Assembly: GCF_002368035.1 (NCBI RefSeq) | Contig: NZ_AP018222.1 | Location: forward strand, 2,382,471-2,446,470 | DNA length: 64,000 nt | Reading direction: 5' to 3' | Source: Nostoc linckia NIES-25 | GTDB lineage: Bacteria; Cyanobacteriota; Cyanobacteriia; Cyanobacteriales; Nostocaceae | Shown here: positions 52,669 through 61,055 of the stretch, one piece after another | Numbering within the stretch: position 1 is the first letter of the stretch | Layout of the letters: the number at the start of each line of letters is the position of its first letter | Program-made: the position numbers and the translations under genes | Notes under the pieces: model-generated | The model's input: the letters and a program-made list of their open reading frames with translations, nothing else | Told to the model about the DNA's origin: nothing | The model's database searches: none

Positions 52669-53583
52669 TTGAAAGAACTCGATCGACTAAGTACTACAGA
52701 ATTATCAACTTGGGTACAACAAGCTAAAACCCAAGCTGAACGGGGACGACTTCCCGATCGCATTCCCCAATTAGCTTTGGCTAATCCGAATTGGTTTGCA
52801 GTTCACATTTGCTGCAAATCAGGACAAACCATCAGCTTTGGAGATACGGCTTGTGTGTTTCCTCTGATGAGCGTTATTAAAACATTTTCCCTACTTTATC
52901 TTTTAGAACATCTGGGAACAGAAACAGTTCTCGGCTGGGTTGGCGTGGAACCATCAGATGCACCCTTCAATTCTTTAGAACAATTAGTTAGCGATCGCGG
53001 TCGCCCCCGCAACCCTATGATTAATAGCGGGGCAATTACCCTTGCTGATAAATTACCAGGAAAAGATGCTAGCGATCGCACTCTTTTATTTTGTGAATGG
53101 CTCAATCAATTAGCAGGTTGCCAACTATACTTAGACGAAGCCATGTTGACTTCAGTGCGATTGACACGCTCAAAAGCCAATGAAGCGATCGCTAATTATC
53201 TTGCCGAAATCGGACATCTCGAAAATTTGGAAACAGCCCTTGACACATACGAGCAAATATGCTGTATTTCAGGAAGAGTTGAAGATTTAGCCTTATTAGG
53301 AAAACTCCTAGCTTTTGAAAATAGTTGTATATCTGCACAAAACCGCCGATTTGTCAATGCAGTAATGTCAACTTGTGGACTTTATGAAGCTTCAGCGGAG
53401 TTTGCAGTTAGGATTGGTCTGCCGATGAAATCAGGCATTGGTGGTGGACTTGTAGCAATAGTACTAGGTAAGGGGGCGATCGCTTGTTATAGCCCCGCCT
53501 TGGATACAGTGGGAAATCCTGTAGCGGGGCTTGTTTTTATCGAAGCTTTATCGCAAAACTTAGGCTTAAGTATCTTCGGTTAA
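52669..53583 (+). CDS. glsA: Glutaminase A
   Basis: 304 residues, the normal length, from a TTG start (no in-frame ATG nearby). The Ser-beta-lactamase-like fold motifs are present: PLMSVIKTFSLLY (Ser68-x-x-Lys71), NPMINSGAI, EAMLTSVRLTRSKANEAIA, and the C-terminal GLPMKSGIGGGLVAIV. It hydrolyses glutamine to glutamate and ammonia in the cytoplasm. With urea uptake, an AtzE amidase and cyanase in the same window, it adds to a nitrogen-release theme. A repeat-rich spacer with a MITE follows. Confidence 0.94.
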   Translation: MKELDRLSTTELSTWVQQAKTQAERGRLPDRIPQLALANPNWFAVHICCKSGQTISFGDTACVFPLMSVIKTFSLLYLLEHLGTETVLGWVGVEPSDAPFNSLEQLVSDRGRPRNPMINSGAITLADKLPGKDASDRTLLFCEWLNQLAGCQLYLDEAMLTSVRLTRSKANEAIANYLAEIGHLENLETALDTYEQICCISGRVEDLALLGKLLAFENSCISAQNRRFVNAVMSTCGLYEASAEFAVRIGLPMKSGIGGGLVAIVLGKGAIACYSPALDTVGNPVAGLVFIEALSQNLGLSIFG

Positions 53584-53783
53584 AAGGCAGTAGGAAAATC
53601 TCGATTATTTAGTTAATTCTCCTTTGCGTCTTTGCACCTTGACCTGATACCAATTCTCTATAAACTTGCACTGAATGATTGTTCTTCTATTCCTTGGCTT
53701 ACTTGGCGTACTTGGCGGTTCGTAATCAAAAAATTGAGTGCATCTTCATGAAGAAATGGTATGAAGCATTCATCACCTTATTT

Positions 53784-53938
53784 AACGTGAGTTCGATGAA
53801 CCTCTCCCCAACCCCTCTCCGAGGCGGAGAGGGGCAGAAATATTTTTAGTTGACAACGAAAAAATTAGGGTTTTAAAGCCTCTCTCCCTGTGGGGGAGAG
53901 GTTTGGAGAGGGGTTTTTAGAGCCGTCGAACTCACGTT
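53784..53938. mobile_element. MITE-like element with AACGTGAGTTCGA termini and TATTT target duplication
   Basis: 155 bp bounded by AACGTGAGTTCGA (53784-53796) and its exact inverse TCGAACTCACGTT (53926-53938). Directly outside both ends is TATTT, a 5-bp target-site duplication. The interior has two CCTCTCCCC/GGGGAGAGG hairpins. The right end supplies the last base of the stop codon of the lipoprotein gene. No ORF. Confidence 0.8.
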
Positions 53939-55734
53939 TATTTAGCGACTCCCGACGTTGATTCAGGCGTTGGTGTTACCTCTGACTGTGGTTCTGGCGA
54001 TGGCGTAACTGTTTCTGGTGCTGGAGGCTCAATGATTTCTGGTAGCGTCGGTGGCGAACTTGGAGAAGGCGCAATTATTACTTTTGGCGTTGGCGTATTT
54101 GGAGTTCGGCGGTTGAAAAATCCGCCAAATCCACCAAATCTCGGTTTTGCTGGTTCAGGCGCAACTTTTTCAGGTAAAGGCGTAGCTTCTGGAGTTGGCG
54201 TTAGTGTTGGCTGTGGTTCTGGTTGAGTTACTTGTGGTGTTACTTGTGGAGTTGGGGTTAGCGTTGGCTGTGGTTCTGGTTGAGTTACTTGTGGAGTTGG
54301 CGTTAGCGTTGGCTGTGGTTCTGGCTGAGTTACTTGTGGTGTTACTTGTGGGGTTGGAATTACCGTTGGCTGTGGTTCTAGTTGGGTTTTTGGCGTTGGA
54401 GACTCAATAATTTCTGGTAGCGTGGGTGGTGAACTTGGAGATGGTGTAACTGTTGTTTCTGGGGTGGGTGTCTTACCTGCCCGACGGTTGAAAAATCCGC
54501 CAAATCTCGGTTTTGATGGCTCAGGTGCAACTTTTTCAGGTAAAGGCGTGATTTGTGGAGTTGGCGTTAGAGTTGGCTGTGGTTCTGCCGCTGGAGACTC
54601 AATAATATTTGGTGGTGTTGGTGAAAAGCTAGGAGATGGTACAGCGGTTGGAGGTTCTAATTTTGGTTGTTCTGGCTTTGTTGGCTGTGTTTTCGATTCC
54701 TCTGGAACTTCAATTTTAGGAATTGGCTGTATTTCAGGAGTTTTTTCAACAGCAGGGGTAGGTACTAATTTATAATTTGGGTCTACAATGCCGCGCACCT
54801 CATTTGCTGTCAGTTCTCCTCTGGTAATTCTCGACAGAGTATCTTTACCCTTTGGTTGGTAGTCAATGAGCCTAACTGTAGTGTTGAAAGCATTTTTCAG
54901 AGGATTTCCCTGATTATCGAGAAATTCGAGTTTTACCCAGTTTTTACCAGGCTTCCAACCTTTGAGGTAAATTGACTGCCAGCGATCGAAAATAAAGCTT
55001 TCACCATTGATTGTGCAACGGATACGCCAATCGCTAAATTCGTCCTTGGAATTTTCTGAGCCAACGATATGCAAAGGAGCATTAGTTAGGTAAAAGTCAA
55101 GTAAGATTGGCTCTGCCCCATAACTACTTTGAGGGCGGCTATACGTGAGCAACGGCAGATTAGGTGCTGGGTTATTGTCGTCAGTTTTAGTGAAGACGTG
55201 AAATGTTGTCTGGGCATAAGCGCCTTCATTTTTAAAGCTTTCATGCCAAGGACGTGAAGCAAAGACGCGTAAGGTATGAGTACCAGGGGACAAGTCTGGC
55301 AAAACCAAGGGCTGATTCAGGTCGTAAACAGGTATATAAGGTTGGTTGTCAAGAATTACGTGTAGATGTGGCCCTAGTTGTAATTGTGAGTCTTTAAATA
55401 TTGGTAAATCCTTCACCTGAAAGCGGGCTGTGACTTTGTTATCTGAGAAAACTTCATCAGATTTTGGAGTAACAACTGTCACTTGTGGCTGATAAACTTC
55501 CAAAATTGGACGCAATTCTTGGATAACGCCAGGAGGAGCAACTTCGGAAAATTGCTTAGAAACTTGAGAAATTCCCCCAGGCTTTTCTTGATTAACAATA
55601 GATATCTCCTGGCTGCCAGCTTTATCACCACAACTGCTTAAGCCACATACCAATACCAATACCATTACCCATCTGAAAATCGGAAAACTCCAAGGGAGGA
55701 GCTTCTGTAACGCTATTTTCTGCCAGAATTTCAT
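53938..55734 (-). CDS. Lipoprotein with C-terminal Pro/Thr/Gln repeat region
   Basis: 598 residues from the ATG at 55734. A GTG further upstream would add 55 residues encoded by a purine-rich repeat and is rejected. Lys/Trp-rich n-region, hydrophobic stretch VMVLVLVCGL and lipobox LSSC (SSCGDKAG) predict export and lipid anchoring. Residues about 60-320 form a folded domain (PLVLPDLSPGTHTLRVFASR, then SEFRIRC-like and WKPGKNWVKLEFLD) resembling immunoglobulin-like repeats. From about 340 the chain is low-complexity with PEPQPTLTPTPQVT units and two copies of RFGGFFNRR. The function is unknown. It is divergent from psaA. Confidence 0.72.
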   Translation of the reverse strand: MKFWQKIALQKLLPWSFPIFRWVMVLVLVCGLSSCGDKAGSQEISIVNQEKPGGISQVSKQFSEVAPPGVIQELRPILEVYQPQVTVVTPKSDEVFSDNKVTARFQVKDLPIFKDSQLQLGPHLHVILDNQPYIPVYDLNQPLVLPDLSPGTHTLRVFASRPWHESFKNEGAYAQTTFHVFTKTDDNNPAPNLPLLTYSRPQSSYGAEPILLDFYLTNAPLHIVGSENSKDEFSDWRIRCTINGESFIFDRWQSIYLKGWKPGKNWVKLEFLDNQGNPLKNAFNTTVRLIDYQPKGKDTLSRITRGELTANEVRGIVDPNYKLVPTPAVEKTPEIQPIPKIEVPEESKTQPTKPEQPKLEPPTAVPSPSFSPTPPNIIESPAAEPQPTLTPTPQITPLPEKVAPEPSKPRFGGFFNRRAGKTPTPETTVTPSPSSPPTLPEIIESPTPKTQLEPQPTVIPTPQVTPQVTQPEPQPTLTPTPQVTQPEPQPTLTPTPQVTPQVTQPEPQPTLTPTPEATPLPEKVAPEPAKPRFGGFGGFFNRRTPNTPTPKVIIAPSPSSPPTLPEIIEPPAPETVTPSPEPQSEVTPTPESTSGVAK

Positions 55735-55794
55735 GCCTTGCACCTTTTCGACATGTCCATAGGGAACTATAGCCCAAAAGTGGGAGCGGGCATA

Positions 55795-55875
55795 GGGAAA
55801 GGGGAAAGGGGAAAGGGGCAAGGGGAAAGGGGTAAACGAAAGATCCCTCCTTTTCCCTTTAACCTTTACCCTTTC
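55795..55875. repeat. GGGGAAA purine repeat with pyrimidine mirror upstream of psaA
   Basis: AGGGGAAAGGGGAAAGGGG-type runs on the left are followed by CCTTTAACCTTTACCCTTTC on the right, an imperfect inverted repeat. The left arm has four or more G-tracts. Remaining spacer to psaA (55876-56192) holds the psaA leader; a 60-codon ORF at 55945-56127 shows no motif and is not called. Confidence 0.5.
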
Positions 55876-56181
55876 CCCTACCCGAAGGGTTTGCCCCATG
55901 CCCCAAACTATATATTTTACGAATTGTTATCGTTTGTAAATTAAATGAAGAATCTATTGACTTTTGGCCAATTAGTTTTGAAGTTCAAAGGCATAAAAGG
56001 CAGTTATTTCAGGGATTTTGAATTATTGTTAAAATATCTCCATCAATGTACAAGTGAAGACTTTATAATTCAACGAGAAACAACTCTCCACATGGGTCTT
56101 CACTGTGGCTTCAGCAAATCACGCTGAGTGTGCGGTAAAACATTACTATGTGGTAATCATGATTCCTCATTCCTTATCAGA

Positions 56182-56189
56182 GAGGAGGT
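56182..56189 (+). promoter_or_regulatory. Strong ribosome-binding site of psaA
   Basis: GAGGAGGT, almost fully complementary to the 16S rRNA 3' end, ends 3 bases before the psaA ATG at 56193. Confidence 0.75.
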
Positions 56190-56192
56190 CGA

Positions 56193-58451
56193 ATGGCAAT
56201 AAGTCCTCCGGAGCGAGAGGAAAAAAAGGCAAGAGTAATCGTCGATAATGACCCGGTTCCTACCTCCTTTGAGAGATGGGCAAAGCCTGGACACTTTGAC
56301 AGATCTTTAGCCAGAGGTCCAAAAACCACTACATGGATTTGGAACCTTCACGCACTCGCCCACGATTTTGATACACATACAAGCGATTTAGAAGATATCT
56401 CCCGCAAGATATTCTCAGCCCACTTCGGCCACTTAGCCGTAGTGACAATCTGGCTGAGCGGGATGATTTTCCACGGCGCGAAGTTCTCTAACTACGAAGC
56501 TTGGCTCAGCGACCCGTTAAACGTGAAGCCAAGTGCCCAAGTCGTTTGGCCCATTGTGGGACAAGACATTTTAAACGGTGATGTAGGCGGTGGTTTCCAC
56601 GGCATTCAAATCACCTCTGGTTTGTTTTATATATGGCGTGGTTGGGGGATCACAAACTCCTTCCAGCTTTATGTAACCGCGATCGGTGGCTTGGTATTAG
56701 CAGGCTTATTCCTATTTGCCGGCTGGTTCCACTACCACAAACGCGCTCCCAAACTGGAATGGTTCCAGAATGTGGAGTCGATGCTGAATCACCATCTACA
56801 AGTATTGTTGGGTTGTGGTTCCTTAGGATGGGCAGGTCACTTGATTCACGTGTCTGCACCGACTAACAAGCTTTTGGATGCAGGGGTAGCCGTTAAAGAT
56901 ATACCCTTGCCCCACGAGTTCATCTTGAACAAAGACTTGTTGACGGAACTGTATCCCGGCTTTGCTGCTGGTTTAGCACCTTTCTTCACTTTGAACTGGG
57001 GTCAGTATGCTGACTTCCTCACCTTCAAAGGCGGTCTAAACCCAGTAACAGGCAGCTTGTGGCTGACAGATATTTCCCATCACCACCTAGCGATCGCAGT
57101 CCTGTTCATCATTGCTGGTCACCAGTACCGTACCAACTGGGGTATTGGTCACAGCATTAGAGAGATCCTGGAAAACCATAAAGGTCCTTTCACTGGTGAA
57201 GGTCACAAAGGTCTCTACGAAAACCTCACCACATCTTGGCACGCTCAGCTGGCAACTAACCTCGCCTTCCTGGGTTCGTTGACCATCATCATCGCCCATC
57301 ACATGTACGCGATGCCCCCATATCCATATTTGTCAACTGATTATGCTACACAGTTGTGCATATTCACTCACCATATTTGGATAGGTGGCTTCTTAATTGT
57401 TGGTGGAGCAGCTCACGCTGCCATCTTCATGGTGCGCGATTACGATCCAGTTGTGAACCAAAACAACTTACTGGATCGGGTGATTCGTCACAGAGATGCG
57501 ATAATTTCTCACCTGAACTGGGTGTCCATTTTCCTTGGCTTCCACAGCTTTGGACTGTACATCCACAACGACACAATGCGTGCATTGGGTCGTCCCCAAG
57601 ACATGTTCTCTGATACGGCAATTCAATTGCAGCCAGTATTTGCCCAGTGGGTACAAAATATCCACGCCTTGGCTCCTGGAACAACTGCACCCAACGCCTT
57701 AGAACCAGTTAGCTATGTCTTTGGTGGCGGTATATTGGCTGTTGGCGGCAAGGTGGCAGCTGCGCCCATCGCTTTGGGTACAGCAGACTTCCTAATTCAC
57801 CACATTCACGCCTTCACCATTCACGTCACCGTCCTAATTCTGCTCAAAGGTGTGCTGTTTGCCCGTAGCTCTCGTCTGATTCCAGACAAAGCAAACCTGG
57901 GCTTCCGCTTCCCCTGCGACGGTCCTGGTCGTGGCGGTACATGTCAAGTGTCCGGTTGGGATCACGTATTCCTGGGACTGTTCTGGATGTATAACTCCCT
58001 GTCCATTGTAATTTTCCACTTCAGCTGGAAGATGCAATCAGATGTCTGGGGAACGGTAGATCCAGATGGAACTGTGACTCACATCACTGGTGGCAACTTT
58101 GCTCAAAGCGCCATCACAATCAATGGTTGGTTGCGTGATTTCTTGTGGGCACAAGCGACACAAGTCATCAACTCCTACGGCAGTGCGCTATCTGCTTATG
58201 GACTCATGTTCTTAGGCGCTCACTTTGTTTGGGCATTCAGCTTGATGTTCCTGTTCAGTGGTCGTGGCTACTGGCAAGAATTAATTGAGTCCATCGTTTG
58301 GGCGCATAATAAACTGAGAGTAGCACCATCAATTCAGCCCCGCGCTCTGAGCATTATTCAAGGTCGCGCGGTAGGGGTAGCTCACTACCTATTAGGTGGA
58401 ATTGCTACTACTTGGGCATTCTTCCATGCACACATCCTTTCAGTAGGGTAG
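56193..58451 (+). CDS. psaA: Photosystem I P700 apoprotein A1
   Basis: 752 residues, full length. Starts MAISPPEREEKKARVIVD, the usual cyanobacterial PsaA N-terminus. About eleven transmembrane helices with many His chlorophyll ligands follow. The FX cluster loop FPCDGPGRGGTC contains Cys575 and Cys584, which ligate the shared 4Fe-4S cluster with PsaB. PsaA and PsaB form the reaction-centre heterodimer in thylakoids, carrying P700, A0, A1 and FX. A very strong Shine-Dalgarno precedes the ATG. psaB follows after 170 bp; the pair is normally co-transcribed. Confidence 0.99.
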   Translation: MAISPPEREEKKARVIVDNDPVPTSFERWAKPGHFDRSLARGPKTTTWIWNLHALAHDFDTHTSDLEDISRKIFSAHFGHLAVVTIWLSGMIFHGAKFSNYEAWLSDPLNVKPSAQVVWPIVGQDILNGDVGGGFHGIQITSGLFYIWRGWGITNSFQLYVTAIGGLVLAGLFLFAGWFHYHKRAPKLEWFQNVESMLNHHLQVLLGCGSLGWAGHLIHVSAPTNKLLDAGVAVKDIPLPHEFILNKDLLTELYPGFAAGLAPFFTLNWGQYADFLTFKGGLNPVTGSLWLTDISHHHLAIAVLFIIAGHQYRTNWGIGHSIREILENHKGPFTGEGHKGLYENLTTSWHAQLATNLAFLGSLTIIIAHHMYAMPPYPYLSTDYATQLCIFTHHIWIGGFLIVGGAAHAAIFMVRDYDPVVNQNNLLDRVIRHRDAIISHLNWVSIFLGFHSFGLYIHNDTMRALGRPQDMFSDTAIQLQPVFAQWVQNIHALAPGTTAPNALEPVSYVFGGGILAVGGKVAAAPIALGTADFLIHHIHAFTIHVTVLILLKGVLFARSSRLIPDKANLGFRFPCDGPGRGGTCQVSGWDHVFLGLFWMYNSLSIVIFHFSWKMQSDVWGTVDPDGTVTHITGGNFAQSAITINGWLRDFLWAQATQVINSYGSALSAYGLMFLGAHFVWAFSLMFLFSGRGYWQELIESIVWAHNKLRVAPSIQPRALSIIQGRAVGVAHYLLGGIATTWAFFHAHILSVG

Positions 58452-58522
58452 CAATCAGCAGAATTGAGTTATGAGTTATGAGTGTAGAGTGCTGAGTTTA
58501 AAAAGTAATTTTTATATTCAAA

Positions 58523-58577
58523 ACTCCTAACTCTTGTACAGACGCGATTAATCGCGTCTCTACTCCTAACTCTTGTA
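58523..58577. repeat. Palindrome flanked by 16-bp direct repeats in the psaA-psaB spacer
   Basis: ACTCCTAACTCTTGTA occurs at 58523-58538 and again at 58562-58577. Between them is the perfect 20-bp palindrome AGACGCGATTAATCGCGTCT (58540-58559). It looks like a REP-like insertion with a duplicated target, or a duplicated spacer segment, and would form a hairpin in the psaA-psaB transcript. Confidence 0.75.
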
Positions 58578-58621
58578 AAGCTGGTACTTGATGGCTAAAG
58601 GTCAGAGGAATTATTAAACCT

Positions 58622-60847
58622 ATGGCAACAAAATTTCCAAAATTTAGCCAGGATCTCGCACAGGACCCGACTACTCGTCGGATATGGTATGCGATCGCTA
58701 CAGGCAACGATTTTGAAACCCATGATGGCATCACAGAGGAAAATCTTTACCAAAAGATTTTCGCTACTCACTTCGGCCACTTGGCAATCATCTTCCTGTG
58801 GGCATCCAGCCTCCTGTTCCATGTAGCCTGGCAAGGTAACTTTGAACAGTGGATTAAAGATCCCCTTCACATCCGTCCAATCGCTCACGCGATTTGGGAC
58901 CCCCACTTCGGCAAACCAGCGGTCGAAGCTTTCACCCAAGCTGGTGCTAGCAATCCAGTAAACATTACCTACTCTGGTTTGTACCACTGGTGGTACACAA
59001 TCGGTATGCGGACAAATACTGAACTGTACAACGGTTCCGTATTCCTGCTGATATTCGCAGCTGTGTTGTTGTTCGCTGGTTGGCTGCACTTGCAACCCAA
59101 GTTCCGTCCTAGCTTGGCATGGTTTAAGAGTGCCGAACATCGCCTAAACCACCACCTAGCAGGTCTGTTTGGTGTTAGTTCTTTGGCATGGGCTGGTCAC
59201 CTAATTCACGTTGCTATCCCCGAAGCTCGCGGACAGCACGTAGGTTGGGATAACTTCCTCAATACACCACCCCACCCAGCAGGTTTAACACCCTTCTTTA
59301 CAGGTAACTGGGGCGTTTACGCTCAAAACCCTGACACTCCTGGACATGTGTTTGGCACATCCCAAGGTGCAGGAACAGCAATTCTGACTTTCTTGGGTGG
59401 TTTCCATCCCCAGACAGAAGCTTTGTGGCTGACTGACATCGCTCATCACCACTTGGCGATCGCTGTATTATTCATCGTTGCCGGTCACATGTACCGGACA
59501 AACTTTGGGATTGGTCACAGTCTCAAAGAAGCCTTAAATGCCAAGAATTTCTTTGGTATTCCTGTTGAAGGACCCTTCAACCTACCTCACCAAGGTATTT
59601 ACGACACCTACAACAACTCTTTGCACTTCCAATTGGGATGGCACTTAGCAGCGTTAGGTGTTGTTACTTCCCTGGTAGCGCAGCACATGTACTCGATGCC
59701 TTCCTACGCCTTTATTGCTAAGGACTATACAACTCAGGCAGCGTTGTACACCCATCACCAGTATATTGCTGGGTTCCTGATGCTCGGTGCTTTCGCTCAC
59801 GGTGCAATCTTCTGGGTACGTGATTACGATCCAGAACAAAACAAAGGTAACGTTCTTGACCGCGTATTGAAGCATAAAGAAGCGATTATCTCCCACCTCA
59901 GCTGGGTATCCCTTTTCTTAGGCTTCCATACCCTGGGCTTGTACGTACACAACGATGTAGTAGTTGCTTTCGGTACTCCTGAAAAGCAAATCCTCATCGA
60001 ACCAGTGTTTGCTCAGTTCGTCCAAGCTGCTAACGGTAAGGTACTGTACGGTTTAGATACATTGTTATCTAACCCAGATAGTATTGCTTACACAGCATGG
60101 CCCAACTACGCTAACGTCTGGTTACCAGGCTGGCTAGATGCCATCAACGCTGGTACAAACTCCCTGTTCTTAACAATTGGCCCTGGCGACTTCTTGGTAC
60201 ACCACGCGATCGCCTTAGGTCTGCACACCACCACCTTGATTTTGGTCAAAGGTGCTTTGGATGCCCGTGGTTCTAAGCTGATGCCCGATAAAAAGGACTT
60301 CGGCTATGCCTTCCCTTGCGACGGCCCCGGTCGTGGCGGTACATGCGACATCTCTGCTTGGGATTCCTTCTACCTAGCTGCGTTCTGGATGCTCAACACC
60401 ATTGGTTGGTTAACCTTCTACTGGCACTGGAAACATCTCGGTATTTGGCAAGGTAACGTTGCTCAGTTCAATGAGAACTCTACATACCTCATGGGCTGGT
60501 TCCGCGATTACCTGTGGGCAAACTCCGCTCAGTTGATTAACGGCTACAACCCCTACGGCGTGAATAACCTGTCTGTTTGGGCTTGGATGTTCCTATTTGG
60601 ACACCTAGTTTGGGCTACCGGCTTCATGTTCTTGATCTCTTGGAGAGGTTACTGGCAAGAGTTGATCGAAACCCTTGTTTGGGCACACGAACGTACTCCT
60701 CTAGCTAACTTAGTTCGCTGGAAAGACAAGCCAGTTGCTCTATCCATCGTTCAAGCTCGCGTAGTTGGTCTAGCTCACTTTGCAGTTGGTTACGTTGTAA
60801 CTTACGCTGCATTCTTGATTGCTTCTACTGCTGGTAAGTTCGGTTGA
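58622..60847 (+). CDS. psaB: Photosystem I P700 apoprotein A2
   Basis: 741 residues, full length, starting MATKFPKFSQDLAQDPTTRR as in cyanobacterial PsaB. Eleven transmembrane helices with His ligands, and the FX loop FPCDGPGRGGTC with Cys566 and Cys575. The protein pairs with PsaA in the photosystem I core. AGAGGA lies 12 bases before the ATG. A hairpin with a U tract follows the stop at 60847, so the psaAB transcript ends here. Confidence 0.99.
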   Translation: MATKFPKFSQDLAQDPTTRRIWYAIATGNDFETHDGITEENLYQKIFATHFGHLAIIFLWASSLLFHVAWQGNFEQWIKDPLHIRPIAHAIWDPHFGKPAVEAFTQAGASNPVNITYSGLYHWWYTIGMRTNTELYNGSVFLLIFAAVLLFAGWLHLQPKFRPSLAWFKSAEHRLNHHLAGLFGVSSLAWAGHLIHVAIPEARGQHVGWDNFLNTPPHPAGLTPFFTGNWGVYAQNPDTPGHVFGTSQGAGTAILTFLGGFHPQTEALWLTDIAHHHLAIAVLFIVAGHMYRTNFGIGHSLKEALNAKNFFGIPVEGPFNLPHQGIYDTYNNSLHFQLGWHLAALGVVTSLVAQHMYSMPSYAFIAKDYTTQAALYTHHQYIAGFLMLGAFAHGAIFWVRDYDPEQNKGNVLDRVLKHKEAIISHLSWVSLFLGFHTLGLYVHNDVVVAFGTPEKQILIEPVFAQFVQAANGKVLYGLDTLLSNPDSIAYTAWPNYANVWLPGWLDAINAGTNSLFLTIGPGDFLVHHAIALGLHTTTLILVKGALDARGSKLMPDKKDFGYAFPCDGPGRGGTCDISAWDSFYLAAFWMLNTIGWLTFYWHWKHLGIWQGNVAQFNENSTYLMGWFRDYLWANSAQLINGYNPYGVNNLSVWAWMFLFGHLVWATGFMFLISWRGYWQELIETLVWAHERTPLANLVRWKDKPVALSIVQARVVGLAHFAVGYVVTYAAFLIASTAGKFG

Positions 60848-60880
60848 TCTGGCTACTAGTTTTGTAGATAAGTAATTAAA

Positions 60881-60909
60881 ATCCCCTGCCGCAAGGTGGG
60901 GGATTTTTT
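60881..60909 (+). terminator. Rho-independent terminator after psaB
   Basis: ATCCCC (60881-60886) and GGGGAT (60899-60904) with a GCAA-containing loop, followed by TTTTTT (60904-60909). It lies 34 bp after the psaB stop. Confidence 0.8.
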
Positions 60910-61001
60910 AATAATGATTATCTGATCTCCTAAACTTGAGCACTACTCTAGCAGATTTGGTTAATATAGCTAAATAGTGTTGTAAGTATATAATCAGAAT
61001 T

Positions 61002-61032
61002 AGTGCTAAAAAATCTCTGATTTTTTAGCACT
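61002..61032. repeat. Perfect 14-bp hairpin upstream of the OLD-like ATPase gene
   Basis: AGTGCTAAAAAATC (61002-61015) and GATTTTTTAGCACT (61019-61032) are exact complements around a TCT loop. The right arm ends 23 bp before the ATG at 61056, so it is an operator, attenuator or element boundary candidate. Confidence 0.65.
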
Positions 61033-61055
61033 GACTTAAAGGTTAAACAAATAAT

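Noticed and set aside
55735..55899. N-terminal extension of the lipoprotein from an upstream start
   Set aside because: Encoded by a purine-rich dispersed repeat; the ATG at 55734 opens a proper lipoprotein signal.
55945..56127. 60-codon ORF upstream of psaA
   Set aside because: Lies in the psaA leader region, no motif, unlikely start context.
57427..57690. Minus-strand ORFs inside psaA and psaB
   Set aside because: Antisense shadows of highly biased coding sequence.
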